64,000 nucleotides of DNA from Bythopirellula goksoeyrii (GTDB lineage Bacteria > Planctomycetota > Planctomycetia > Pirellulales > Lacipirellulaceae), in assembly GCF_008065115.1 (NCBI RefSeq), contig NZ_CP042913.1:443211-507210 (forward strand). Direction: 5' to 3'. The number at the start of each line of letters is the position of its first letter. Position 1 is the stretch's first letter. The notes beneath the pieces are model-generated. The model worked only from the letters and a program-made list of their open reading frames with translations, was not told where the DNA came from and did no database searches. Below, in pieces: positions 9,586 through 18,141 of the stretch. The position numbers and the translations under genes were made by a program.

Positions 9586-9910
9586 CGAGAAACCTCATTC
9601 TTGTTGAGCGGCAATTTGTACTTGGACCAGATAGCATACTATTGACCACGCGTTCTCCCAGCAAGGAGTAGAAGGGCGTGTGGCAGGAGAACTGCAAAGT
9701 ACGTCGGCATTGATAGGAAAATGACCAATGTACAATTTTCAATGACCAATTTCGGCAGGAATCTTGACTGTCTTGGTCATTGGTCGTTGGTCGTTGGTCA
9801 TCGGAATTTGTTCTTTCTTGGTGGAAGGTTTCATTGTCGCGATTGGGAAAAGAATCTCTACAACGATTCTTGGGCCATGGGAGAGTCGAGAGCCAGACGT
9901 GTTAGGCCGC
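9586..9910. other. Non-coding, with short GACCAAT/ATTGGTC repeats
   Basis: No credible gene. Bases about 9720-9815 hold several copies of GACCAAT and its complement ATTGGTC in opposed orientation, able to form hairpins. Similar copies occur at 25044-25097. Bases 9842-9880 (CTACAACGATTCTTGGGCCA) resemble the right end of the dispersed ~400 bp repeat that follows, so this may be the end of a second, decayed copy. Confidence 0.5.
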
Positions 9911-10305
9911 ACGAGCGGTGTAAAGTTCACGATTCTTTTTCGATCCTGCGCACCGAAGGAGGGGTTTTGTCGCCGCACATTTTGTCGCAAACCTTCTCTA
10001 CAAAACAAAACCCCCTCTCAATCTCTCGGTCCGGTGGGCTTCAACTCGTTGGCCGATCAAGACTTACGCGAATCACGCTGCCTCGGGGGCGGTAGGGTTT
10101 TGAAAACTAAACCCTACGAATCTAGCCTCTTCCTGCTCGTCCAAATCGCCAAACTCGTTTAGCGCGCGGACCTGTCACGAGCAAACCCGTAAGTCCATAC
10201 GGGCGATAGTGCGTTCCGATTACTTATCGCACGTACCATTATCAAGATGCCGGGGAGAAATTCCACAACGATTTTTGTGCCAAGCGGAAAACAGCCGCGC
10301 AGCAA
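9911..10305 (+). repeat. Dispersed ~400 bp repeat, copy A
   Basis: This stretch matches 54560-54968 read on the opposite strand over nearly its full length. Shared blocks in the same order include ATCCTGCGCACCG, CACATTTTGTCG, CTACAAAACAAAACCCCCTC, GGGCTTCAACT, TGCTCGTCCAAA (one mismatch in copy B), GTGCGTTCC and ACCATTATCAAGATGCCGG. Reading frames inside it are not conserved between the copies, so it is probably a non-coding mobile or regulatory element rather than a gene. Confidence 0.8.
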
Positions 10306-10315
10306 CGATTGGTTA

Positions 10316-10530
10316 CTCAAACTGAAAAGGAGAACCACGGATTGCACGAATTTCACGGATAAATGGAGACGAAACCGTACATATATTCATCGAGTAGGTT
10401 TGAGCAGATGGTGGGTGTGATTTTGAACCATCGAATGAGTTTCGTCCCGTTTTCGTGGGACTTGCTCTATCCGAGAAATCCTTGTTATCCGTGGTTACCG
10501 TAGTCTTGCTTTTCACTTTGAGTTGGTTAG
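10316..10530. repeat. Inverted repeat with ACCACGGAT/ATCCGTGGT arms
   Basis: The left arm at about 10316-10360 (ACTCAAACTGAAAAGGAGAA, then CCACGGATT) is the imperfect complement of the right arm at about 10479-10530 (TTATCCGTGGTTACCG, then CTTTTCACTTTGAGTTGG). About 120 bp lie between the arms without a credible gene. This is a MITE-like relic in a repeat-rich region. Confidence 0.6.
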
Positions 10531-10907
10531 CCGTAAACGTGAGTGACCGGAGGAGATCGGGATACTGGGGGCTGCGGGCGAGGGAATCCATGCGGGCCGC
10601 GAATCGCGGCAGTTCCGGCGAGGTCACTGGTGACTTGTGCCAGAGTAGATGCAACTAGCAAGTCGCTCTCGAGTCGTTGAAAACCTATTCCCCTGGTTCC
10701 CATTCTCCGGTTTGGAATACACTATCTGCGAGGCTCCGCCTGCCATTCGCACCGCGTTCCCGCAGAGTCGCCTTTTGCTCCGCAAAAGTAGCGGGAAAGG
10801 GAAAAAAGAGCAGATATAATTGGGGCTCTGATAAGACCCTGTATCATCGTAAGCGCTTTAGAGACCACAGGTTCTAAGCTCTCTCGGCGTTTTGCAATGA
10901 TCGAAAT

Positions 10908-11531
10908 GTGCATGTCCTTTTTGTCGTCCTTTCGATTGATAGAAAGAGTTACAATGCACTTCCAGAATCTCTGACGATTCGTGAATGCTGTTTTCAAGTC
11001 GAACAGGCAGGCTTTCGCTGCAAAAAGATCGTCCTCGCAACGACTCTGTTAGATGCCGACGAGTTTTCGGTGAACGATTTAGCCTTGCTCTATCGTGCGC
11101 GGTGGCATGCAGAACTTGATCTAAGATCATTAAAAACGGTTATGAAGATGGACGTCTTGCGTTGCAAGACCCCAGAGCTTGTTCACAAGGAAATCTGGAC
11201 ACACATCCTCGCCTACAATCTCATTCGCACGATCATGGCACAAGCGGCTACCAAACACGACATCGAACCGCGATCGATAAGTTTCAAAGGCACGATCCAA
11301 ACACTAGACGCCTTTCAACCAGTCATTGCGAGCATGGGCCAAAACGACCCTGCATGCTGCAGGCAGCTCTACGAACAGTTACTTGATTGCGTCGCAAGTC
11401 ATCGAGTCGGCAATCGACCCGACCGGTTTGAACCACGGAAAGTTAAACGCCGATATGGATCCTATGATTGGCTTACCAAACCAAGAAAAGAAGAAAAAAT
11501 GCTGCTAGTGAAGAGACATAACGAGATCTAA
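10908..11531 (+). pseudogene. IS4-family transposase, 5'-truncated remnant
   Basis: A 207-codon frame with the C-terminal part of an IS4-type DDE transposase. It contains the complete Y-(2)-R-(3)-E-(6)-K signature (YRARWHAELDLRSLK), preceded by ATTLLDADEFS and followed by MDVLRCKTPELVHKEIW and HILAYNLIRTIM, all characteristic of the group. The N-terminal half with the first two catalytic aspartates is missing: upstream in the same frame a TAA occurs at 10875-10877, and the intervening codons do not resemble a transposase. No matching terminal inverted repeats were seen. It marks a past insertion in the repeat-rich block and should be inactive. Confidence 0.85.
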
Positions 11532-12195
11532 GCGACATTCGTTTGGCACGCCGACGCTGTTCGAATTTTCACGCCGGTGGCAGTCAAGGTTCTTGGTAAC
11601 GGGACCGGGATTCAACTCTGCCGACCGAACGAACCCGCCTGCCTAGTCCGGCTCGCGTTCTGCCGTGACGCTTCTGTTTCCGTTTTCAACGCTGTAATAG
11701 TCGAGACGGACAGATATGCCAGCGTTGCCAAGGCGACGCAATGTGGATGCTGAAATTTCGAAGTCACAGAGTCCAACTGCGAACACTCCAGTGAATACCG
11801 TTACCGACCCGCCAGTGTCGTCTATCCGTCGGGTCAAGTCGGATGTATGGCACAGCTGTAAGTCAACCAGGTCTTCAAGGAATTCCGACACATCGTGACC
11901 GTCAAGGATCTCAAAAAGGGGTCAAAGGGGTCGGGAGTCTTTGATTGACTAAGTTAATCGCAAATCGCGTGCCGAACAGTATTGGCTGCGTCCCCTTTTC
12001 TCCCACCTGAGTCTCCTTGCCCTCATGGGCGCTTAAGACTCTCATAACATATGGATCTCTTTTTGGGGAGCAGGCCAGGATGAAGTCTCCGACGACCAGG
12101 CCGCCCACCAGTTGGCGAGTGACGGCGAGTCCGCCACTCAAAGAAAAGGAAACTCTGTGGTTAATGAGAGACACATCGCAGAGCGATAGAGAAAG
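11532..12195. other. Gene-poor stretch between transposase remnant and hairpin
   Basis: Apart from a possible short relic at 11643-11891, no gene was recognised. Around 11905-11935 there are near-direct repeats of GGGGTCAAAGGGGTC. The sequence that follows (TTTGATTGACTAAGTTAATC) looks like the intergenic repeat material often found beside REP elements or transposases. The opposite-strand frame over 11911-12204 lacks protein character. Confidence 0.45.
11643..11891 (-). CDS. Small hypothetical protein, possibly a DUF4279-like fragment
   Basis: An 82-codon frame with GTG as the first possible start. Its second half (ISASTLRRLGNAGISVRLDYY) resembles the C-terminus of DUF4279 proteins, where a structural segment precedes a short beta strand ending in DIY. 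A family member is about 130-150 residues long, so this would be an N-terminally truncated relic; a stop lies shortly upstream in frame. It sits between a transposase remnant and a hairpin repeat, a setting that favours decay. A chance frame cannot be excluded. Confidence 0.35.
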   Translation of the reverse strand: MSEFLEDLVDLQLCHTSDLTRRIDDTGGSVTVFTGVFAVGLCDFEISASTLRRLGNAGISVRLDYYSVENGNRSVTAEREPD

Positions 12196-12220
12196 CGTCC
12201 CCACGCGGAGCGTGGGGACG
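12196..12220. repeat. REP-like hairpin, 11-bp perfect stem
   Basis: CGTCCCCACGC and its exact complement are separated by GGA. The hairpin lies 11 bp beyond the stop of the minus-strand gene at 12231, with no run of T on either side, so it is more likely a repetitive extragenic palindrome than a classical terminator. It could still stabilise the 3' end of that transcript. Confidence 0.75.
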
Positions 12221-12230
12221 AGGTGGATTG

Positions 12231-12908
12231 TTAGTCGGCGTCGACGGGTGGATGAACATGAATGTGGATATGTGGTGCCACTCCAATACCATCCAAGGGG
12301 CGGTAGCTGAAGCCGTAGCCATAATCACCGTACAGTCCACCATATCCGTTGTAAAAACTGTCGACGTTGGAAGCGTCGAGAGACGTTTCCTCTTGTTTGG
12401 CCAGACCTCGTTCGGCATCATTTTGAGCTTGGATCTGTAGAGAACGCTCTTCGGTCGAGGCTGCCTCGTTTTCGTCGCGATTGATATCGGCGTAAGATTT
12501 TTGTGTGGCATTATTGATCGCTTCAGCCTGCTTGAGATGAGCCCTTCGAGCGATTTCAAAGTCCTCCTCTCGTTTGCGATTCATTTCTTCCTGGTGATCA
12601 AACTTAAGCAGCCACAGTTTCATCTGAACGGGCGATAGGTTTTCTAGTTCTGTCATGTACTGCTTGGCTTCGGCAGGAGTGATCTTGGCCGACCGCTGAC
12701 AGTACTCTTGCACCCAGGCGCGGGCCTTGAGCATCGTCGGGCTGTTCCAAATCTTTTCACGTTCAGCGGCAGTATTGATCGTAGTGGCCGAACTCGCCTG
12801 ATTGGTACCGCTGGGACGGCGAGAATTCGCGTTTTGGCTGATGGCGGCCGTCGCCAGGCCAAACAATACAATTGCAGCGCAAACAGATATAGAAAGGATG
12901 CGGTTCAT
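12231..12908 (-). CDS. Secreted hypothetical protein with coiled-coil centre
   Basis: 225 residues from ATG 12908; an in-frame start five codons upstream is less likely because the signal peptide begins at MNRILSISVCAAIVLFGLATAA. After a Ser/Asn-rich spacer, residues about 50-190 are highly charged and helical, with many Glu, Lys, Gln and Arg (EEDFEIARRAHLKQAEAI), typical of a coiled coil. The C-terminus is Gly/Tyr-rich (YNGYGGLYGDYGYG) and then His-rich (HIHIHVHPP), which may bind metal. I recognise no family, although short secreted proteins of this kind are frequent in planctomycetes. Confidence 0.75.
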   Translation of the reverse strand: MNRILSISVCAAIVLFGLATAAISQNANSRRPSGTNQASSATTINTAAEREKIWNSPTMLKARAWVQEYCQRSAKITPAEAKQYMTELENLSPVQMKLWLLKFDHQEEMNRKREEDFEIARRAHLKQAEAINNATQKSYADINRDENEAASTEERSLQIQAQNDAERGLAKQEETSLDASNVDSFYNGYGGLYGDYGYGFSYRPLDGIGVAPHIHIHVHPPVDAD

Positions 12909-13196
12909 GGTTTCGTCTCCCAATTATTGTTGGTGGTGAGTAGGGCATTCATGAGGGGCGATGACTCGACCACTCTATAATAACAACTAAGAGGAAAGTA
13001 CTCCAGGATAGATTGCAAGGCGATCTATTCATCCACGATTGGTGAAATTCCTCTGAAAGTCCAATGAAAACGTATAGGGGGTTTCTGAAAACTAGATGCA
13101 CTAGAACAAGTGAGCGATCTGCAAGTGAATTCCCAGTTCGCTTATGATGAGCCCCTATCGACGAGAGATGAACCATAGGCATTTATTGCAATGTTT

Positions 13197-13832
13197 TTAG
13201 GTCGAACGTGACTCGCGGCACATTAACCAGACCGTAGGACCGTCTTTCAGATCAACTTCGTTTTCTATCTGAAATCCGAAGTGTTCGTAGTAGGATATAT
13301 TCTCGGGCAATGAAGTCTCCAGTGCTATCTTCCGGCCAGTCGCGTCGCACTCTTCAATTTTAGATTTTAGCAGACCTGCTGCATGCCCTTGTCCACGCTC
13401 CGACTCGGTAGTTGCCAAGGCTAGCAGATACCAATACGGTTGCTGAGGATGGCGCTCCGCTAGGTCTGTGAATCCTTGCCGAACTTCATGAATTCGCTTG
13501 CCGTGGGCGAGTCGCATAGCAAGGGACTCCGCCAATCTCTCCCAGCGGTTCGGGGCAGGGGGGTAGGGCGGGGTCCAGACTGCCACGCTCGCCAACTGGC
13601 CCTGACAGGTTCGGCTCACGGAGACCAAACCTGGTGCAATCCGCGGAGCAACCAATCGGCGAAAGAGCCTCTCGCTAGCGGCAAGCCGTAGTCGCTCGTC
13701 GGGGAAAAGCCAACGCTGCAATGGATCATTTGCTAGTGCTGCGGCCAAGAGCCTCGAAATTGCCGAGATCTCGCTGCGATTTGGTTGCCTATCCAGGACT
13801 CGATGTGTCGCAGGGGCGATAGCATTTGCCAC
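13197..13832 (-). CDS. GNAT-family N-acetyltransferase
   Basis: 211 residues with the acetyl-CoA binding motif RGQGHAAGLL at about residue 150, preceded by the beta-4 strand (YWYLLALATTE) and followed by IALETSLPENISYYEHFGF, the conserved C-terminal region in which Tyr acts as general acid in many members. The substrate cannot be told. It is transcribed alone and divergent from asd. Confidence 0.88.
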   Translation of the reverse strand: MANAIAPATHRVLDRQPNRSEISAISRLLAAALANDPLQRWLFPDERLRLAASERLFRRLVAPRIAPGLVSVSRTCQGQLASVAVWTPPYPPAPNRWERLAESLAMRLAHGKRIHEVRQGFTDLAERHPQQPYWYLLALATTESERGQGHAAGLLKSKIEECDATGRKIALETSLPENISYYEHFGFQIENEVDLKDGPTVWLMCRESRST

Positions 13833-13931
13833 TTTGCAGGTTCCTTGAGTGACAGGACGTTGGACGACTAGTCAATTCAAATTTAGCTTACCTTGAGACC
13901 TGTAAATGCAACTTTTATCTCTTTCGCGAAG

Positions 13932-13961
13932 TTGTCGAGGGCTGGGTTGACTGATTATAAT
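13932..13961 (+). promoter_or_regulatory. Probable sigma-70-type promoter for asd
   Basis: A -35-like TTGTCG (13932-13937) and a perfect -10 TATAAT (13956-13961) are separated by 18 bp, about 100 bp upstream of the asd GTG start and pointing toward it. Confidence 0.55.
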
Positions 13962-14059
13962 GAGGGGCCAATCGCCTGGAGACTGAACCAGCCTGGGTGG
14001 ATTCGGGTCTACCAGACAATTTGACCCTCGTTATTCCCTTAAATTTTTGGAGCCAGAAC

Positions 14060-15073
14060 GTGTTTGATTCGATCGCCATCGTGGGTGCTACTGGTGCCGT
14101 AGGCACTTTGATACGACAAATGTTAGAAGAGCGGAATTTTCCCTACGAGAAAATCACGTTCTTGGCATCCGAGCGATCTGCCGGCACTAAAATCACTTTT
14201 AAGGGTGAAGATCACACGGTCGAGCTACTCCGTCCTGAAGCATTTGAGGGAATCGACTTAGCCATCGGCAGTACACCTGACCCTGTGGCAGCGGAGTTTT
14301 GTCCCTGGGCGGTCGAGCGGAATTGCATTGTCGTCGATGAAAGCGGCTATTGGCGGATGGATCCCAAAGTCCCCTTGGTCGTTCCCGAGATCAATCCCGA
14401 TGCAGCGCTCAATCATCAAGGAATCATCGCCAGTCCCAACTGCTCGACCACCCAGATGGTCTTAGCGATGAAACCGTTGCACGATGCGGGAATCATTCGC
14501 CGAGTGATTGTGAGTACCTATCAGGCTACCAGTGGGGCAGGAGTACAAGGACAAGAAGACCTCGTCGCGGGAAGCCGTGCATTTCTAGAAAACGAAGATT
14601 ATAAGTATCAGGTGTTTGCCCATCCGATCGCTTTCAATCTCATCCCACAGATTGGCTCGGCCAAACATGAGGGTTACACGAGCGAAGAGATGAAGATGGT
14701 GTTCGAGACCCAGAAGATCTTTGGCGACGACTCCATTCAAGTCTGCCCGACATGTGTACGCGTGCCGGTTGAAAACTGCCACAGCGAGAGTATTCTCGTC
14801 GAAACCGAGAAGAAGATTACGGCAGCTGAGGCCCGCGAATTGTTCGCCGCCACTCCAGGGATCAAAGTGATCGACAATCTCGCTGCCGGTGAGTACCCCA
14901 TGCCTGCCGATTGCAGTGGTGACGACGCAGTATTCATCGGCCGCATCCGCGAGGATCTTTCTTGCGACAATGGTTTAGCATTCTGGTGTGTGAGCGACAA
15001 TCTGCGTAAAGGCGCTGCAACAAATGCTGTGCAGATCGCTGAGTTGCTGGTTCGTTCACAAGCCGCGGTCTGA
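14060..15073 (+). CDS. asd: Aspartate-semialdehyde dehydrogenase
   Basis: 337 residues. It reduces beta-aspartyl phosphate to aspartate semialdehyde with NADPH, the branch point to lysine/diaminopimelate, threonine and methionine. I chose GTG 14060 because TTGGAG lies eight bases upstream and the NADP-binding motif GATGAVG then falls at residues 9-15; the longer frame from 13997 adds 21 unconserved codons. The catalytic Cys is Cys128 in SPNCSTTQM, followed by the substrate-binding stretch YQATSGAGVQGQEDL. It stands alone, just upstream of a repeat and truA. Confidence 0.96.
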   Translation: MFDSIAIVGATGAVGTLIRQMLEERNFPYEKITFLASERSAGTKITFKGEDHTVELLRPEAFEGIDLAIGSTPDPVAAEFCPWAVERNCIVVDESGYWRMDPKVPLVVPEINPDAALNHQGIIASPNCSTTQMVLAMKPLHDAGIIRRVIVSTYQATSGAGVQGQEDLVAGSRAFLENEDYKYQVFAHPIAFNLIPQIGSAKHEGYTSEEMKMVFETQKIFGDDSIQVCPTCVRVPVENCHSESILVETEKKITAAEARELFAATPGIKVIDNLAAGEYPMPADCSGDDAVFIGRIREDLSCDNGLAFWCVSDNLRKGAATNAVQIAELLVRSQAAV

Positions 15074-15093
15074 GGTGAGTAAGAAGCCAATTT

Positions 15094-15167
15094 CGTCATT
15101 CCCACGTAAGCGGGAAACCGGCTGGCCAGCCTAGATACTGGATCCCCGCCTGCGCGGGGAAGACGGG
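15094..15167. repeat. Palindromic intergenic repeat abutting truA
   Basis: CGTCATTCCCACG…GCGGGAAACC on the left and GGATCCCCGCCTGCGCGGGG plus AAGACGGG on the right form the familiar inverted 'GTCATTCCCGC/GCGGGGATGAC' element found between genes in many bacteria. The right arm contains its own hairpin (CCCCGCCTGCGCGGGG). It ends nine bases before the truA ATG. Confidence 0.75.
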
Positions 15168-15175
15168 TTCGCGCG

Positions 15176-15922
15176 ATGCCGACGTTCAAACTCACAATTG
15201 CCTACGACGGCACAAAGTTTTCCGGCTGGCAGGCACAACCAGACCGTCGCACCGTTCAGGGAGCCGTGCAGGATGCATGGCAGAAGATCACGAGTGAATC
15301 GGTCCAGGTAACGGCCAGCAGCCGCACCGATGCCGGAGTCCATGCGCTGGGGCAGGTCGTAGGTGTCAGCTCAGCCACGCATCTGACCGCCGAGCAACTC
15401 CATCGGGCACTCAATGCCTTGCTGCCACCAGATGCGGTTGTGAAAAGAGTTGACGCTGTGCCGGATGGGTTTCACGCCACTTACAATGCCGTCGGCAAAC
15501 GCTATCGCTATCGCATCCACAATGACCGATGTCGACCGTTGTTTGATCGCGACACCGTCTGGCATGTCCCGCAGGTATTAGATGCCAATGCGATGCATCA
15601 AGCTGCAAAAGTACTGATCGGTACGCATGATTTCGCCAGTTTTCAGTCGGCAGGCTCTGAACGGGAATCCACTGTGCGCACGATCTCATGCATCGAAGTG
15701 CGGCGTGTCAAAGGAGAACATGAATCCCTGCTGGAAATCGATGTCGAGGGAAATGGGTTTCTCTACAACATGGTACGAATCATCGTTGGCTCACTAGTGG
15801 AAGTGGGACTGGGCCGACGTGACGAGGCGTGGCTTGCAGCATCCCTCAAGGCTTGTGATCGGCGTCAGGCCGGAAGAACGGCACCTCCCCAGGGATTGTG
15901 CCTAATGCGCGTGGATTACTGA
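15176..15922 (+). CDS. truA: tRNA pseudouridine(38-40) synthase TruA
   Basis: 248 residues, the usual length. It isomerises uridines 38-40 of the tRNA anticodon arm to pseudouridine. The N-terminus (KLTIAYDGTKFSGWQ) and the catalytic motif SRTDAGVHALGQ, with the nucleophilic Asp near residue 51, are intact, as are FHATYNAVGKRYRYRI and the C-terminal NGFLYNMVRIIVG. The ATG at 15176 lies immediately after a repeat, with no clear Shine-Dalgarno, so translation initiation may depend on repeat-derived sequence. Confidence 0.97.
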   Translation: MPTFKLTIAYDGTKFSGWQAQPDRRTVQGAVQDAWQKITSESVQVTASSRTDAGVHALGQVVGVSSATHLTAEQLHRALNALLPPDAVVKRVDAVPDGFHATYNAVGKRYRYRIHNDRCRPLFDRDTVWHVPQVLDANAMHQAAKVLIGTHDFASFQSAGSERESTVRTISCIEVRRVKGEHESLLEIDVEGNGFLYNMVRIIVGSLVEVGLGRRDEAWLAASLKACDRRQAGRTAPPQGLCLMRVDY

Positions 15923-16019
15923 GCGGGAAACACTCTTTCGCCGACTCACTGTTGTGACTAGACTGGCACTTTCTAGCAAGTGTTCCTGCAGTAATCCTCA
16001 AGCCGCAAATAGAGAATTC

Positions 16020-16913
16020 ATGGCATCTGCCGGTAAAGAATTTGTTGGCCCTTACAGGCTGTTTTATTTAATCCGAGCCGGGGCGATGTTCGAGATTTGG
16101 GCGGTGAAGCCGATTGGCAAAGACGAGCCATTTGCCATGAAGTGGCTCCCCCCAGGGCCAAAACATACGCGCCAATCCTCTGGAGAGTTGAAGCACGAAT
16201 ACAATGTTGGCAAGACGTTGGATCATCCTTCAGTGATCAAGACCCTTGATTTCGGTACAGAGAAAAAAGACGGTACCTACCTGATCATGGAACTGTTCAA
16301 GACCCCCAACCTCAAGCAGCAGATCCATGATGGCGTCGAGCAGCTTCATTGGAGACTGGAAGAGATTCTTGGAGCAGCCGCTCTTTCGGTCGAGTACATG
16401 CACAAGCAGGGTTGGACCCATCGCGATATCAAGCCCGATAATTTTCTCGTCAGCGATGAAAATGAAGTACGTTTGATCGATTTCACTTTGGCCAGGAAGA
16501 TCAAGACAGGAATCTCGAAGCTGTTCGGCAACAAGGCGCCGGTGCAAGGAACTTATAGCTACATGGCCCCCGAGCAGATCCGCGGCAAGGAAGTTGACGA
16601 GCGGGCCGACATCTATAGTTTTGGCTGCATGGTGTACGAATTGATGACCGGGAAGCTACCCTACACGGCCAGCAGTTCCACCGAACTTTTGAACAAGCAT
16701 CTCAAGGCACGCCCGCAACCAATAAGCATGCTGCAGAAGAATGTGCAACCAGAGTTCGCCAATCTGGTGCATCGTATGCTCGAAAAGGACCCCAATGATC
16801 GCCCCGATACCCTGATGGAGTTCTACCGCGAACTCAAAGCAGGTCGCTGCTTCCATATCAAGCCAAAAAAGCCCGTAGAAAAGCCGCCGAAAGATCACGA
16901 CGAAGGCGTCTGA
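16020..16913 (+). CDS. Ser/Thr protein kinase-like protein with altered Gly-loop and DFT motif
   Basis: 298 residues from ATG 16020; a GTG 22 codons upstream is possible. It consists of a kinase domain only, without a membrane segment. The ATP Lys (FAMKWL), the helix-C Glu (ELKHEYNV), the catalytic loop HRDIKPDN (Asp136) and the APE-type segment YMAPEQIRG are kept. Two key elements differ: the glycine loop reads RAGAMFEIW with one glycine, and the metal-binding DFG is DFT (residues 154-156). It could be a slow or atypical kinase, or a pseudokinase. It lies between truA and accA, 18 bp from accA, so cotranscription with fatty-acid synthesis is possible. Confidence 0.88.
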   Translation: MASAGKEFVGPYRLFYLIRAGAMFEIWAVKPIGKDEPFAMKWLPPGPKHTRQSSGELKHEYNVGKTLDHPSVIKTLDFGTEKKDGTYLIMELFKTPNLKQQIHDGVEQLHWRLEEILGAAALSVEYMHKQGWTHRDIKPDNFLVSDENEVRLIDFTLARKIKTGISKLFGNKAPVQGTYSYMAPEQIRGKEVDERADIYSFGCMVYELMTGKLPYTASSSTELLNKHLKARPQPISMLQKNVQPEFANLVHRMLEKDPNDRPDTLMEFYRELKAGRCFHIKPKKPVEKPPKDHDEGV

Positions 16914-16931
16914 TCGCGGTATAATCCAACC

Positions 16932-17921
16932 ATGCCAGGATACGACTTCCGACTACCGTTTGAGCAACCCATCTTCGAACTGCAAGAGCAGATCGATACG
17001 CTCGAAGCCAACGAAACAAACTCGCCCGAGCTGCGCGAGCGGATTCGGGAATTACGCAAGCAACTCACCGAAACAACCAAGGCGATCTACAACCATCTCG
17101 ATCCCTGGGAAACCGTCCAGGTGGCCCGCCACAAGGAGCGTCCCAAGTTCACCGACTACCTCGACTTGGTATTCGATGAGTTTGTAGAACTCCACGGCGA
17201 CCGGTTCTTTGGAGACGATCGTGCCCTTCGCACCGGTTTTGCCAAATTGGACGAATACAAGGTCCTCGTCGTCGGCCACGAGAAGGGAAAAACGCTCAAA
17301 GAGCGGAACGAGTGCTATTTTGGCTGTGCCCATCCTGAGGGCTACCGCAAGGCGATGGAAAAGATGAATCTGGCCGCGAAATACGGCCTGCCAATCATTG
17401 CAATGATCGACACCCCCGGTGCCTATCCGGGCATTGGAGCCGAAGAACGCGGTCAGGCGATGGTGATCGCCCAGAGCATGATGGAAATGTCGCGATTCAA
17501 AACTCCGATTATTTGCGTTGTGATCGGCGAAGGAGGCTCCGGCGGGGCACTGGGAATCGGCGTAGGAGATCGCGTCGCGATTTTGCAACACGCTTATTAT
17601 TCGGTTATCAGCCCCGAGGGTTGTGCCGGAATCTTGTGGAAAAGTCATAACTACGCCGAGCAAGCAGCCCAGGCGTTGCGGATCACTTCCAAGCATCTGA
17701 GTGAAATGAAAGTCGTCGACGATGTGATCGAAGAACCCTTAGGTGGAGCCCACCGCGATCATCACCAGATGGCGGGCCGGATGAAGGTTTATCTTTTGAA
17801 AACCCTCCGCGAACTTCTGCGAAAGCCAACCGACAATCTGCTTGCCGAGCGCTATGAAAAGTTTCGCCGCATCGGACCGTTTCTAGAGACTCCGCCAGCC
17901 GTTGGCGAGCCGGTTGCATAA
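16932..17921 (+). CDS. accA: Acetyl-CoA carboxylase carboxyltransferase subunit alpha
   Basis: 329 residues, the usual length. With AccD it transfers the carboxyl group from carboxybiotin to acetyl-CoA, making malonyl-CoA for fatty-acid synthesis. The N-terminal coiled segment (PIFELQEQIDTLEAN), the crotonase-fold motifs IDTPGAYPGIGAEERGQ and GEGGSGGALGIGVGD, and SVISPEGCAGILW are all present. No accD, accB or accC occurs in this window, in line with scattered acc genes in many bacteria. It starts 18 bp after the kinase-like gene. Confidence 0.97.
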   Translation: MPGYDFRLPFEQPIFELQEQIDTLEANETNSPELRERIRELRKQLTETTKAIYNHLDPWETVQVARHKERPKFTDYLDLVFDEFVELHGDRFFGDDRALRTGFAKLDEYKVLVVGHEKGKTLKERNECYFGCAHPEGYRKAMEKMNLAAKYGLPIIAMIDTPGAYPGIGAEERGQAMVIAQSMMEMSRFKTPIICVVIGEGGSGGALGIGVGDRVAILQHAYYSVISPEGCAGILWKSHNYAEQAAQALRITSKHLSEMKVVDDVIEEPLGGAHRDHHQMAGRMKVYLLKTLRELLRKPTDNLLAERYEKFRRIGPFLETPPAVGEPVA

Positions 17922-17929
17922 CCTTGGGC

Positions 17930-17987
17930 GAGCCGGATTTGTCAGCATCCGACACCTTAGGCGAGCCGGATGCGTCAGCTTCCGGTA
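17930..17987. repeat. Tandem GCGAGCCGGA(T)…TCAGC repeats
   Basis: Two adjacent imperfect copies of GGCGAGCCGGATGCGTCAGC plus a CTTCCGG-like tail. Each can form a short GCCGGA/TCCGG hairpin. A third copy (GCGAGCCAGATGCGTCAGC) lies at about 34290-34315. The element follows accA and may lie in the 3' end of its message. Confidence 0.7.
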
Positions 17988-18141
17988 GGGTAGCAGTAGA
18001 GAGAATCCTGACATCAGAGCATCTACCACGAACGTCCGATAATCACTGTTATGTTCGTTTTAGAGGTGTTTTTCCTCGGGAATTGGCATGGGTCAGCTTA
18101 AACCGCCACCCTTTTCAATTGTATCAGAAGTCACTTGGCAG

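Noticed and set aside
9721-10162. Plus-strand frames of 124 and 132 codons
   Set aside because: They cross the dispersed repeat; the matching copy at 54-55 kb does not keep the frame.
12949-13182. 77-codon minus-strand frame upstream of the coiled-coil secreted protein
   Set aside because: No ribosome site or protein-like pattern; it lies in the presumed promoter region.
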